Source of the DNA: Pseudisothecium myosuroides
Lineage: Eukaryota; Streptophyta; Bryopsida; Hypnales; Lembophyllaceae
DNA: 64,000 bases
Direction: 5' to 3'
NCBI GenBank assembly: GCA_951799445.1
Contig: OX637292.1
Location: 5,831,296-5,895,295 of the forward strand
Shown here: positions 46,869-58,453 of the stretch, piece after piece
How the letters are laid out: each line of letters opens with the position of its first letter
Numbering within the stretch: position 1 is the first letter of the stretch
Translations under genes and position numbers: made by a program
The notes under the pieces: model-generated
Database searches by the model: none
Told to the model about the DNA's origin: nothing
What the model saw: only the letters and a program-made list of their open reading frames with translations

Positions 46869-47798
46869 TTAACCCCTAAAGGACCAAAGTCCCCTCGGGG
46901 GACACTTGGGATTTCGGGCAGGCTCGTGCGACCTGAAATTTTAACCTTATTTTTTGAAACTTTTTTTGAAGATAGGGAATCACAGTAGCTTTCTAAAAAT
47001 ATAATTTTTTTTCCAATCGGTGCCCGGGAGCAAAAGTTATGGCATCCTAAAGCAAAAAAGCAGTTCGCCGGGCAGGAAAAAAAACAAACAGAAAAATGAT
47101 TTTCTTTTTTAATTTTTTAATTTTTTTCTCAAAGATCATGTTTTTGTGTACATTTGAAGCTTTGATTCATTCTATTTGGACTTAGAATGAAAAAGTTATG
47201 GACAATCTTGTTTTTCGGGCAATTTAAGCATCTTCAAAAAAAAACACTTATAGAATTCAATTTTGAATGCAATTTTCAAATTTTTTCAATTTTTTTTTTT
47301 TGAAAAGTTCAAGTTTGTTTGCAAGAACAATCCCACCATTGGAATTATGTTTTTTTAATTCCACCTAAGAGCTATTAACAATTTAGTGTTTTGTTCAATT
47401 TTGGACCTACTTCTACTTTACAATTTTTTTATATGTGAAAATCAAGGTTTGACATTCTGAAAAAAATTTCCCCGACTCTCAACTCAAATGTTCAACATAT
47501 AAAATTACAACTTTTTGTTGTGTATTGCAAAAAAAATCCACAAATGGCCGTCAAAGTTATCTGAAATTGCAGGAAACAGTTCAAAATTTTTTTTCCCAAC
47601 TTTGAATGCTAATATCTTCCAATCAAAACGGTCAAATGTCTTGAAATTTTTACCACATAATCTGAGACAAGTGAAGTACAAGATCCAACGGTTAGATTGT
47701 AAAAAAAAGTTTTTTTTGGTTTAGGGAGTGATCGCAGCAGAAATGGCAGTTTTCAGTGGTTTTGGAGCCTGAAAATGCCTTGGTCCTTTAGGGGTTAA
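46869..47798 (+). mobile_element. TTAA-ended non-autonomous DNA transposon, best copy
   Basis: 930 bp with near-perfect ends TTAACCCCTAAAGGACCAA and TTGGTCCTTTAGGGGTTAA. The TTAA at each end fits target duplication by a piggyBac-like transposase; the next bases are CCC, as in that superfamily. No transposase ORF. Comparison copies: 8342-9841 (inverted), 36249-37174. Confidence 0.8.
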
Positions 47799-49009
47799 AG
47801 GGAAGGGGGACCAGACCAGGGCTTCTTTTTTTCGCATTGTAGATGAACAGTGGAGTCCCTCTGTGGCCTCTGTTTGTTGGTGAATATTTGGAGGGAGCCA
47901 GGCACAGTGGCTGAAATTTGTCAGAGGAAGTTGGAATCTGGCAAAATTTCGCCAGAAAAAAACGCCCTGGACCAGACCACAAGGTTCTGTAATCACAGAA
48001 GATAAATTTCAAGGAAAACCCGTTGATATTGTTGTGTCTTCAACAATCTTACATTAATCATTTAAAGTAATTAAAATCAGTAAAGAAATTAAATTAAAAA
48101 GAATAAGGCTAATGTGTACACTTTTAAAAGGATTGTATCCTAGGAAAATGAAGCATGGAAAGGTTCTCTTACTAGGAAAACTAAAAAAGTCCAAAATCTC
48201 AAAGTCCAAAATAAATATTTTGATGTTTGAATGTTGAAAGATGCAGAAAGAAATTAAAAATAAAATTGGCCATTTGTAACCACTCTAAAGAAATCGTCAC
48301 TTGCCAAAAAGACTATCAAAATATTATTTTACATGTTTCAAAATGCAAGCAAAAAGAAGCCCAATAGGTAGACTTCCATACAACAAACAATCAATTACTT
48401 TTAGAGTTCCTTTCAACAATAGCTCCAAGTCTACTAGAAGACCATCCCTTCAAAAATTTCGCTCCAAATTTGTTTTTCTAGGTACTAAATGGTACTACCC
48501 CCCCCCCCCTCCCAATTAGCAAGTGTCCTGCAAGTGTGACAAAATTTGGGGGGCTATTTTGGACATTAAAATATATTTGAAATATGAAAAAATATTAGCC
48601 AAGTTGTATATTAATCACCAATACCTTATCTATAGATCTTGAGTCATTTGGAGCTAGAACGCAAAAATTATGGCTAAAAAAACAAATTAGCACCCAAAAT
48701 AGTACATGTGGTTCTTGCAATCACCTTTAAGATCTTTTGAAAAAATTATTAAAAAGTTTTCAAAAAACTTGTTGCTCAAGCAATTGTTTTGTCTCTTATT
48801 TGCAAACCATTTGGAAAGGCTTTAAGATATTTTTTATTGGGCACCCTACAATAATAAAGAGATCTTTGAAAAACCTTTCACAATGCTTTTGTAGCTCCCA
48901 TGTAAATACAAGAACTTTGCCACTTTTTATAGGTGCTTGAAGTTTCTTTTACCACCTTTCGAGAAACGTCCCTGGAACCCCACCTTTCAAGAAGTTGGTC
49001 TTTGAGAGC

Positions 49010-49017
49010 TATAAATA
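49010..49017 (+). promoter_or_regulatory. TATA box of the right SH3b gene
   Basis: TATAAATA 175 bp before the ATG at 49192, mirror of 41042-41049. Confidence 0.6.
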
Positions 49018-49191
49018 CTAGCGGGGCACCGTCTCCTCTTTCCTTTCACTTCATTGCTTCTATAGTTGTTAGAAGGTCTCCGAGCCACTTCTTGTGGTAG
49101 TTCCAAGCTTTTGTGTGTTTTGCTTGTACTTCATCGATTCATAGTTTCCTTTGCTATTTTCTTATCTAAGCAAGACAAAGTAATAGTCACC

Positions 49192-49794
49192 ATGACAACG
49201 GCAAGGTAATGCTCTGTGCCCTTGCACATCTTACAAGTTGCAATTGATTGGTTCCTTGCTATGCTTTTATTTTTAATTTAAAAGTATGGAGAACAACATC
49301 TTGTCCAAATACAAGCTAGAGATTGTTTATGGTTCCACTTTTTTTTAGTGTAGTTGAATTGATGCACGTAGCACAAGTGAATGGTTTATGGATTTTTTTT
49401 ACTTATTATGAGTGTCATCTCAAAGAAAGCACGGACTGCACACTTCTAATAGCATTGTTTGTCTCTTGGTTGAATGATTTGTAGGAAGTTGTCCATGCTT
49501 TTTCTTGTGACCGTGCTCGTAGTAAGCGCTTGCTTCTCAAACGTGGCGTGCGGCACAGTTCTAGGCAAGACTTTAAGGGCCACCAAATTGCAAGAGGAGT
49601 CCGGAGTAGGGACATCCATCTACACCATGATTCCGGCAAATACGATCATAATAATTAATTGTCGGGTTGAAAGTTCGGTTGTTGGGCTTGACCCTTGGTG
49701 GTTACAAGCCACCGCTAGTGGAAAGGCGGGTTGGGTAGCCGATTTCGATGTGCAATGCGTTGTTCCCAACTGTGCTAATGCTCCTCATTGCTAG
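49192..49794 (+). CDS. Small secreted SH3b-type protein, right palindrome copy (two exons)
   Basis: Identical to the gene at 40265-40867. Exon 1 49192-49205, intron 49206-49484, exon 2 49485-49794 with TAG stop. Signal peptide then an SH3b-like domain ending GWVADFDVQC and a short Cys tail. The likely 3'-UTR runs through AATAAA at 49911-49916; another AATAAA lies at 50092. The two genes point away from each other, their starts 8.3 kb apart. Because the arms are almost identical, expression of the two copies cannot be separated by sequence. Confidence 0.75.
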
Positions 49795-51364
49795 ATACCA
49801 AGTTGCATTCTCGTTTTGATAGAGTGAATGAGAAGAACTTAATGAGGTAGAAGACCCACCTTCTACTTGGGCTACTTTTGGTAGTTATGTGAACATTTTC
49901 ATATGGAACAAATAAAATAAAGGAGACCGCAGATCTTCATTGTTTCAAAGTGGATATGTGTTGTACTATTTTGTTGTAGGTGTTGTCTTGTTCTACACGT
50001 TGACTTGTTTCTCTAGACTACCTCTTTTCCATTCAAATCATTACGGAAAAAATCTTTATTTTATTATGCCCAATATCTATGTGTTAGCTTCAATAAATCA
50101 CCTTTCTTTCCTAAAAAGAATTTTGTGACGCTTCACCACTCTCTCCATGTATTTTTAGCAATGCCTACATATATAAATATATTTATATATATATATAGAG
50201 AGAGAGAGTGTCTTTTTAAATTACTTTTGGTTGTTGTTGGTAACCAAACCCTCTAGTATCTTTTCGTGCCACTTCACAACTTGCAATGGTTGTTTGGAAA
50301 TTTCGATGGCCTTCTCTTTTAAAACTACAAGTAGTTGAAAGTTTTCAAAGATTTTGTTGTTGAACATGATATATTGAGAAACTTTTAGCACCCTCTACGG
50401 TACATTGCTATTTTTTCTAGTTGTTTAAAAGTCTTATGGCACTTCGGTGTGAGACTTTACTTTTCTTGTGTTTGCTAGTCATGGCTCTATAACCTCTATT
50501 GGGGTGATTGCAAGAAACACTTGTTGATTTTGTTGAGTTTTCACGGTACTCAAGCTTTCATTTCTAGAATACTTTAAAAACTAGAAAAATTACTTTTACA
50601 TTTTTTAAAATAAATATGGCCAATGTATACACCCTTAAAAAGATTGTACCCTAGGAAGATAAAGCCTAGAAAACTATTTCTACACAAGAAAACTAAAAAA
50701 GTGCAAAGTCTTCAAAAAATAGGAAAATAATTTGAAAATTGATTAAAAAATTTCCATTTGTAACCACTCCATGGAGATTGTCATTCACCAAAAGAACCAC
50801 CAAAATATATTTTACATGTTTCAAAATGCAAGCAAAAAATAGACCACTTTGTAGACTTCTATTTAACCTAGAAATAATTATTTTGAAATCTCTTTGAATT
50901 ATTGCTACTAGTGTATTCAAAGACCGTCCTTTGCAATTTTTAGCTCAAAATTTTGTATTGGGCACTAGAAATAGCAAAACCTATTCCCCCCCTCCTAAAT
51001 TGACAAGTTAGTGTGACATTCAATCAAGGGCTATTTTTTGATAGTAAAAGATGTTTGAAAAACGGAAAAGAGTTAGACAAAGTGAATAAATGTCAAGAGT
51101 ACCTTCTTTATGAATCTTGAGTCTTTTGGAGCCACAAAACAAAATTTTGGGCCAAAAAACAAATAAGCGCGCAACGTGTGATAGAAAATAGTACTAGGAA
51201 TGTTTTTTGTGTTGACCCATTGTTAGAGTCTTTACTACTTCACCAATTTTTAGGGTATTCCTTTTTTTCTATATAGGTATATACCTTGGGATTTTTTATC
51301 CATGTGCTTTCAAAAGCTTCTATGTTTATGTTTGAGGAGCGTATATCCCTCATCTATATATTAA

Positions 51365-51562
51365 ATTAGCTTGTTTTTAATACTATGTTTAGGCACCATC
51401 TTTTGGTTTGTTTGTTATGGTGAGATCTTTGGAACCATTCATGCTCTAGGTATGTTCTTGATACTAACGGAAAGCTGTCTACAAGGAGGGAAGCACGGGC
51501 TTGGTTTCATGGTATTTTTACTCATGGCAAAAAGAATGTTGAATTTCAAAATTTCTATAAAC
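51365..51562 (+). repeat. Dispersed repeat fragment, related to 32440-32640
   Basis: Aligns with the insertion in duplication copy B around GAGATCTT(T/C)..GGACCAT and the trailing GGCAAA...TTGAA(A/T)TT. The translated similarity (EIF.T.H..., ES...QGG/QEG) suggests a formerly coding piece of a retroelement or gene; identity unknown. Confidence 0.4.
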
Positions 51563-52339
51563 TAAAAAATTAGAAAATCATGTTTTTATTTATTTTTATT
51601 TTTATTTTGTGGCAACAGCTCACGACACGCTAGTCACTATCCATTGATTGAGAATTGTTAGGCAGCCTATTCCCTCCCCTCCAAAAAAGTGGAAAATCAA
51701 CAGCCGTTGGATGAGATTAAAAAAAAAGTAAGACTGCCTTCCACTGCCGTGCAATGTGAATTAAAAAATTAACAATCGTACAATTTTAAATGAAAACAAA
51801 AAACCCTTTGAAAAATCAATAGCCTTGCGATTCAAAAAGAAAACTATCTCCTAAGAATTGTATGGCAATCTTTTCCTTTCCCCGTCCACCAAGTAAAAAA
51901 TCAGTAGCCGTAGGATGAAAAATAAATAAATAAATAAATAATTGCAGTTAAAGTCGTTGGCCGTCCAAAGGCATGAATTGGGAATTATAAAAAAATAAAA
52001 TGTTGTTAAAGTCGTTGGCCATCCGGAGTTGTTGAACAATTGAAATGAAGCATTGAAGTGATTTTAGGGTTTTCACTTTCCTTTAATGGATTCAAATTTC
52101 TGGAGAGAGGTTTGGATCTTGCTTACAAATGCACTTATATTTGGATGCTAGTCTCTAGTAATTTTGTGTCAATTCTTATGGCTGCCAGATTGGTTTGAGA
52201 TTGATATTCGTCATGGTGTGTATGAATTATTTAAGTATTCTTCAGCTTCACTGTCCTTGCGTGAATAATACATTACAATTGACTTTTAAAAATGTAATTG
52301 GTTGTAGAGAAATAAATGAATCTAAATTTATTGAAGGAT

Positions 52340-52790
52340 TTTATTAAATTTTTGTTTAATTAATTGTGAAGAATAAATTCAAATTAATTCATTTTAGACA
52401 ATGAATTCAAATTAATTCATTTTAGAGAATGAATATAAAGTATTTCATTTAAGAAAATGAATTCAAATGAATTCATTTCAAAGTGAATTCAGTTTAGAGA
52501 ATGAATTCAAATTAATTCATTTGAGAGAATCAATTCAAATGGATTCATTTGAGGAAAATCAGTTCAAATGAATTCATTTGAGAGAATCAGTTCAAATGAA
52601 TTCATTTGAGAGAATGAATTCAAATTAATTCAGTTCAAAGAATGAATTCAAAGTAATTAATTTCAAAGAGTGAATTCAAATTAATTCAGTTCAAAGAATG
52701 AATTCAAAGTAATTCATTTCAAAGAGCAAATTCAAAGTAATTTAGTTCAAAGAGTGAATTCAAAGTAATTCATTTGAGAAAATTTTAGCA
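52340..52790. repeat. Degenerate tandem repeat rich in GAATTC
   Basis: More than ten imperfect units of about 25-33 bp built on GAATGAATTCAAATTAATTCA with TTTGAGA or GTTCAAA linkers. Many GAATTC and AATTCATT palindromes. Not a CRISPR array: units vary in length and there are no unique spacers. Confidence 0.75.
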
Positions 52791-53089
52791 ACACAAGGAG
52801 ACAAAGAAAGAGGAGACATGAGATTGAAGGAAAAAAAATTGAAGAGATTAGGGTTTAGGATTGAATGTAAAAGTTTTACATGAAAAGAAAAAATGAGAAA
52901 TTGAATTTTTTTAATGTAATTTAGGATTTGATGCACAAAAAAAGCAATTGAGGAGGAAGGAAGTGAATTAGGAGAGTGAGTGTTTCAATGTAGGGAATTG
53001 GAAATGATTTTTGTTAAATGGCTACATGCCACGTGTACAAAAATTATTCACTGACTACCCTACTAATAGGCTTGTACATGGTTTTACAC

Positions 53090-53830
53090 TATGAATTTAA
53101 CGTACAATGGATTATTTTTTTCCCAAAATAATGCTTGAAAGAACTCTAGCCTACAAAGTATTATGAAATATAGTACAAATCTTTCTTGCAATGATCCATT
53201 TGCTAATTCCAACTTATACTTGCATTTAGGAATACTATCGGACTACCAAAAATACAAGAACTTTTGAAAATAAACAAAACAATAAAAATAAAATACAAAA
53301 GATTAATATAGAATACTAAAAATATTGTACTTTTAAAACATTAGGCTTAAGCCCTCAAGGCCTAAGAAGACAATATTTTGTAAAATAGGGTCTTATAGAG
53401 TAATAAATTGACAAACTTTTTGGATATTTGTATTACACAACTTCATTGTGTGAATTATTGAAAAAATTATTGAAAAAATGTAGTCTTGTACAAGGGAGGA
53501 GCGGACATAAATTTTGGATATGGTTTGAGTGAAAGGAATGGTGGAATTTTTTTTGATGATTTTCTAAAAGATATATTGATAATATCAACCATTGAATTTC
53601 AAAATTTTGATATATATATCTACATCTATATATCTATATCTATATATCTATATCTATTTAATTTAATTTTTTAGGATCCAATTTGGTTCATTTTGACTTT
53701 TTTGTTTACTTTTGTTTGAAAATGTATATGAATTTGAGAGTTTTCTTTTCAGTTTTTTCAATTAAAATAATACTACATTTGCCTTAGATTCTTATCTAAT
53801 TTTTTTAGAAGAAGAGGGGGGAGAGGTTAA
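53090..53830 (-). repeat. Outer, degenerate inverted repeat, right arm
   Basis: Partner of 37900-38718. Weaker similarity may continue to about 54000. Confidence 0.65.
53612..53662. repeat. (TATATC)n microsatellite
   Basis: TATATATCTA/TATCTA units; absent from the left partner of the outer repeat, so a local expansion. Confidence 0.8.
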
Positions 53831-54222
53831 AAAAGCATATTTATAGATCCCTATCTATAATTCAATAATTGTTTTAAAACTAATGAATTCTTTGTTTACT
53901 TTGCCACATTGAAATGTCATGAAACATTAATTCTACATGGGCAAATGAAAGACATTGTTGGAAAACTTTGGCGCACAGTTGTACCAAAATAATACGATAG
54001 TTCATTTATTTGCATAATTATTGAAAAAAGAGTAGCACCTTAGTTTGTTCCAAGGCAATGTTGCAATGCTTGTAGTAATCAAAATAATCCTTACAATAAG
54101 ATATAAATCTACACTTCTTGCTTGATTTGTGTCAAACATTAGTTTGTCCAAAAGTTATTGGAAGTATGTCTTGGTCAAAGGACAGAAAATAAAAAATGGA
54201 AAAGGAACATATCTTATTGTTT

Positions 54223-54488
54223 GTTTGTTTGTTTGTTTTTTTGAACAAATGGAACGAACCATTGCATTGAAAAAAACACCCGGGTACAACAATCCAAGCT
54301 CAAGAGCTGGACATTGAAGAGATAAGAGCAAGAGACAAAAGAAAAATAACTACTGAAACAGACAAAGGGGAGGGCCCTTCTTGTTCCAGATAATGCATGA
54401 GTCTAGCCTACTAGCAAGAACCGGAGAATGAATCCAAATGTTATCAAAACTATCCCAAGTGGTAGAGGCCTGTTGAGGACGATGTTGA
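54223..54488 (-). mobile_element. 5'-truncated LINE-type retroelement with 14-bp target duplication
   Basis: A perfect 14-bp direct repeat ATATCTTATTGTTT flanks the insert (54209-54222 and 54489-54502). On the minus strand the insert ends in ATTTGTTCAAAAAAACAAACAA, an A-rich tail, as expected from target-primed reverse transcription. Only the 3' end (266 bp) is present, without coding capacity. The preceding block (CAATGCAATGG, ACCCGGGTG) looks like a plant LINE 3' end, but this is from general resemblance. Confidence 0.72.
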
Positions 54489-54502
54489 ATATCTTATTGT
54501 TT

Positions 54503-56267
54503 TCAAGTGGTGAAGTTCCATCAAAAGTTTAGTTGTGAGAAAACATTTTCAATGAATTATTGTTGAAATGTCAACTTACTGCTTCTTTGGATAATTACTT
54601 TGTGGACATGCTTTAGTCTTGGAAATTTTCCAAAAGACTTTTGTCGTTTGTTTTAGAAATTCTATCATTTTCAAGTATAGATTCTTTGGGGAATTCAATT
54701 TGATTCACTTTATAAGTTAGAATGTGATAAACTAATTCTACACAATGCTTTTCCACTTGACTTTCTTGCTTTCAATGGAAAGTCTTTGACTACTTATCAG
54801 CCGACAAAGAGACTTGTAGAGAGTGATTGCGCACAAAATCACCTTGGTGATCATGAGTAATTATGCAACATCTCTAAACAACCAACTCAAGGTTTGTTGT
54901 ATAGCAACTTAGGACCTTAATCCATATCATTCAATAGCCTTAGATATCCAAATAACAAAATGACAATTTACATGAAGGATGGAGCCTAGCATTAATTCTT
55001 TTAAGGATCAACTGTAAGTATAGTTGCATAGTCAAATATCTTTACTACAAAACATTTTTCAACAATTGTAGAAGGTCCCATTGAAACCTTCACTCTTCAA
55101 TGCCAAAGGCATATTTGAGCTTCTTAGAGTTTGCTCTAAACTCAGTAAACAAGGGAAAAGTTTTGATAAGTTTTATCAATTTTTTTTTTAAATTGTTACA
55201 ATATAAACTTGAACTAGATGTGTTATGGATCACTTAAGATAGAAAACAAACAACACATGTGGATTGAATGATTATAATGTTTGATCACAAGGGGGTTAAA
55301 ATTCTATAAATGAATTGAAGTTTTTTAATCTTCTTCCTTCATGTCAAATCTAAAATAATGGTTGTAAAAAAAAAAAAAGGTTAAAGAATATAATGTATAT
55401 TACCATAATCACATTATTATGACGTCTAAAAATCTACTCTACAGTTTTCTTATATGAATTTTCAACATTTTTTTTTCATGAAGACTAATGTATTTGAGGC
55501 TCAACTCCAAAAGCACCTTAATCTCTAAAGGCCTAAGAGTTTTAAACTTAACACAAATGGTTTATAAAATATAAATTCCATAACTGTTTTGAAGTTTTTA
55601 TCAAAAGAGAAAATGTTAGGCATCAAGTACAAAAAGTATCTATAAGGTCAAAATTTCCATTGAGATAAATTTTCTTCAAATGAGTTTTGAAGGTTTGAAT
55701 TCAAAAATTTCCCCAAAATGCAATTTCTATTTTTTTTCATTAAATTTTTTTTTGATTGGTCAAAATTGTAGTTTGAATTGATTGGAGAAAAAAGGCACAA
55801 AATTTAACAACAAGGAACATCAATACTTCTCCAAATAGTAAACTTTACAACACTTGTAAATACTAAACACTTTGCGCTAGTTTCTTCATAGTGTTTTATT
55901 ATATTGTAACGATCTTAGTTTTTAATTTAAAAATAGAAAGACAACCCAATCTAGTTTGCATAAAAAAGACAAATTTTTGAAAGAAAAAAGTCTATTTTGC
56001 TACAAAATGTTGCCTAAATTCTAGCAACAACCATAAAATGATTGTTTGGGCCTTTAGAGTTAACATTAGAAAATTAAGATTTGCAATAGAAACCCTTCTT
56101 CAAAATCTTGGATTAAAAAAGCACAAACAATTTTTACTTTAAAGTTCTGTTGACACCAAACTATGGTGCTTTGGGCATTTATGGACTAAGAGTCCTTGAT
56201 ATGTAGGGGAATTTAGATCTAAAACTCTTAAGACTATCAATTGACACCAATAGAAAATTAAGACATA
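54503..56267. other. Gene-free AT-rich DNA
   Basis: No intact frame. The stretch 54540-54850 is slightly less AT-rich and could be an eroded coding fragment, but no domain is recognisable. Confidence 0.35.
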
Positions 56268-56837
56268 CTCCCTCTATCCCACTAAAAACCTCCAAAAAGC
56301 TTCCCCACGAGGGATTAACTACATTTTTAGTCTTTCTGATAGTGATACATGTATTTAAAAACTAGCAACCCATCCTTTAGATCTCTGCAAAATCTCCAAC
56401 TTAGGCACCATCGTTTAGGCACCCAAAATCTAACCGAAAGTACCATTTTTGACAAAATTTGTAAACGTTGCCAGCTCCATCATTCTTGATGATTTAAATG
56501 TTGGTAGCAACATTGGTATTTTAGAAACATCTACTACAACCTAAATACCCACAACAAAGATCCCTACACCACTTCAAGAACAACTCTTCAAAGTGTCAAA
56601 GTGGTCACCAAATCCACGGTCAATACTACTGTCTAAGGAAGCACAACAAGTCCAAGGTGTCTCATATGGGCAAGGCCAAGCTTTCTTGGCAAAGAATGCT
56701 CCCTAATCACTTGACAAACCCCCACGAGGTCGTTCAACACAGCCAACACTTACCAAACAATCGAAATCTAAAAACAAAGCTTTTTAGTGGGACAGAAATT
56801 GTGCTTGATTTGGAGGTTTTTAGTGGGACAGAGGGAG
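56268..56837. mobile_element. Stowaway-type (Tc1/mariner-like) element
   Basis: 570 bp with inverted ends CTCCCTCTATCCCACTAAAA and its near-complement, flanked by TA on both sides, as in Stowaway/mariner elements of plants. A second copy of the TTTTTAGTGGGACAGA motif sits just inside the right end (56782). The interior may hold decayed transposase sequence (open frame from 56657), but no DDD signature is evident. Confidence 0.75.
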
Positions 56838-56949
56838 TAAGATTCTTATTTTCTCAAGTTTTTCTATTCTTCATGTCCCTACATGACCAAAGTCAAAACC
56901 TCATCAAAAAATCAAAGGACAACAAGTAACAATGCTAGTCACATTGCTA

Positions 56950-58453
56950 AAACACTTACAAAAATTGCATTCTCAAAATACTTGGATGTACTTCGTTTGT
57001 TTTTTGTAGCTTCCACAAATAGCTCTTGAAATCATCCATAATCTACATAGTGAATGCTAGTACTCTTAGAGATTAATTTAAAGAAAGCCCAAGTACCTAG
57101 GTAAGAATGTTTTTCCAAAAAATGAAGTGGCCTACTTTCCTTGGTTCAGCAAAGGACAACTCCATGTTTTGTGTTTATATTCTTTGAATATTCAACAATG
57201 TGTTTGGATATTCTTATACAATATTATACTCCATATAATGTTATATTTTGCATAGTTTAGCATTTTTTGAACTACATTCAAATATTCATTTTATAATTCT
57301 ATTATATGACACTAAATGTTGTATATCAATGTTGAAAATCTCATTGGATTTCATAAAAAGATTGCAAGAGTTATAATTTTGACAACAAATACTTGTGGTA
57401 AACTAACAAAAGCAATTCAATTAATTTCAAATACTTCTTCACATGTAAGTAGTAACAAAAAACAGTGTGACAAGTTTTCAAACAATTATTTTCTTTTTCC
57501 CACCCTAAACAAAATTGACTATTCATTATACTAAACTGAACTTAGCCTTTTCTGTAATTGACCAATAAAATCTTTATACTTTCAATATGTGAAAAAAAAA
57601 CTCATTATAATAGATATTAATTTTTTTTCAAAAAAATCATGAAAAAAATCAAACACACATATATAAAGGTAAATACCATAAACCAACTTCCAACATAGAT
57701 AATAATAATCTGAAATTTTTACCAGAAACAAAAGTTGGTACAAGAAACAAGAATTTTTAACTGAGAATCAGAATGGTTTTCAAACTAGAAATTACAAATG
57801 AAAAATCACACACATCATGGTTCAAACACAGCTTACAATTGCAAGGACTCATTGCATTTTTGGATCCTTTAGATACTCTAAAATTTCTAAAATTGAGGAG
57901 AAACAAGACTAACTTCTCAGGCTTTCATTTTCTTCCTTTCATAAAATAAAATAAGAAAAATGTATATTTTTGAAAGCCCCAGTTGAGTTTGACCGAGGCG
58001 CATCCAATTGTTGGATGCAAGGACCTGCCTGTCGGGGTTAACTGTATGGTAAAAAGTGAGACTCATCAGGCCTGAAACACTCATCTCGTGCTCCAAGCCA
58101 GTTGTTCAGTCAATCCCCAGCTTCTATTGCGCGCCCGTAGAAGGCAGTGACCCACGGTGGAGATCACACGCCCTGTACGACACACTCTCTCCTCTAGTGG
58201 CATGTTACGCCAGGCTTGTCAGAACTCAACTACTCGACCTTAGTAATGAAAGGCTGAAAAGAATACGGGTAACCCTCACCCACCACAACTAGAGATGGAA
58301 ATGCAATCACCTAAAAGCAGCTCTGACATATGTTAAAAAACCATGCGACTGGACTCACAATCATCATCATTCGGGGAATTTGGGGGCACACAGTGCCCAT
58401 CTCATTACTACGTGGCTAAAATGAAAGAACGAATGAGTGGATTTTTAAGTGGG
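56950..58453. other. No recognisable gene; 3' flank of NAF1 at the right
   Basis: AT-rich to about 57970, then higher GC. The stretch from 57970 probably contains the NAF1 3'-UTR and downstream flank. No domain-bearing frame. Confidence 0.4.

Larger units (their letters stand above)
41964..48095. other. Palindrome spacer, 6132 bp, no gene
   Basis: Unique sequence between the arms. It holds a CACTA-like MITE (42270), low-complexity T-rich tracts (43140-43215, 44850-44940), short GGAGCCCTC-type motifs (42909-43340), a MITE (46253) and a TTAA element (46869). No open frame has domain or exon signals. Confidence 0.6.
48096..51340 (-). repeat. Giant palindrome, right arm (3245 bp)
   Basis: Exact mirror of 38719-41963 (positions sum to 90059), with one difference seen (51194). 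It includes mirrored copies of the dispersed repeat (48096-48714, 50499-51184) and the second SH3b gene. The outer edge is at TTTGAGGAGC; the following GTATATCCC has no match on the left. Confidence 0.95.
51341..53089. other. Gene-free region, unmatched on the left side of the palindrome
   Basis: About 1.75 kb with no counterpart between the inner palindrome and the outer repeat on the left. It contains the repeat fragment at 51365-51562 and a tandem array at 52340-52790. No gene found. Confidence 0.5.

Noticed and set aside
38719..51340. Organellar inverted repeat or rDNA palindrome
   Set aside because: No rRNA, tRNA or organellar genes in the arms; the genes have a nuclear TATA box and a spliceosomal intron.
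38719..51340. The palindrome as a single transposon with 3.2-kb terminal inverted repeats
   Set aside because: The edges show no target duplication or typical terminal motif, the inner edge cuts through another repeat, and the spacer holds no transposase.
52340..52790. CRISPR-like array
   Set aside because: Units are irregular and there are no unique spacers; it is a degenerate tandem repeat in a eukaryotic genome.
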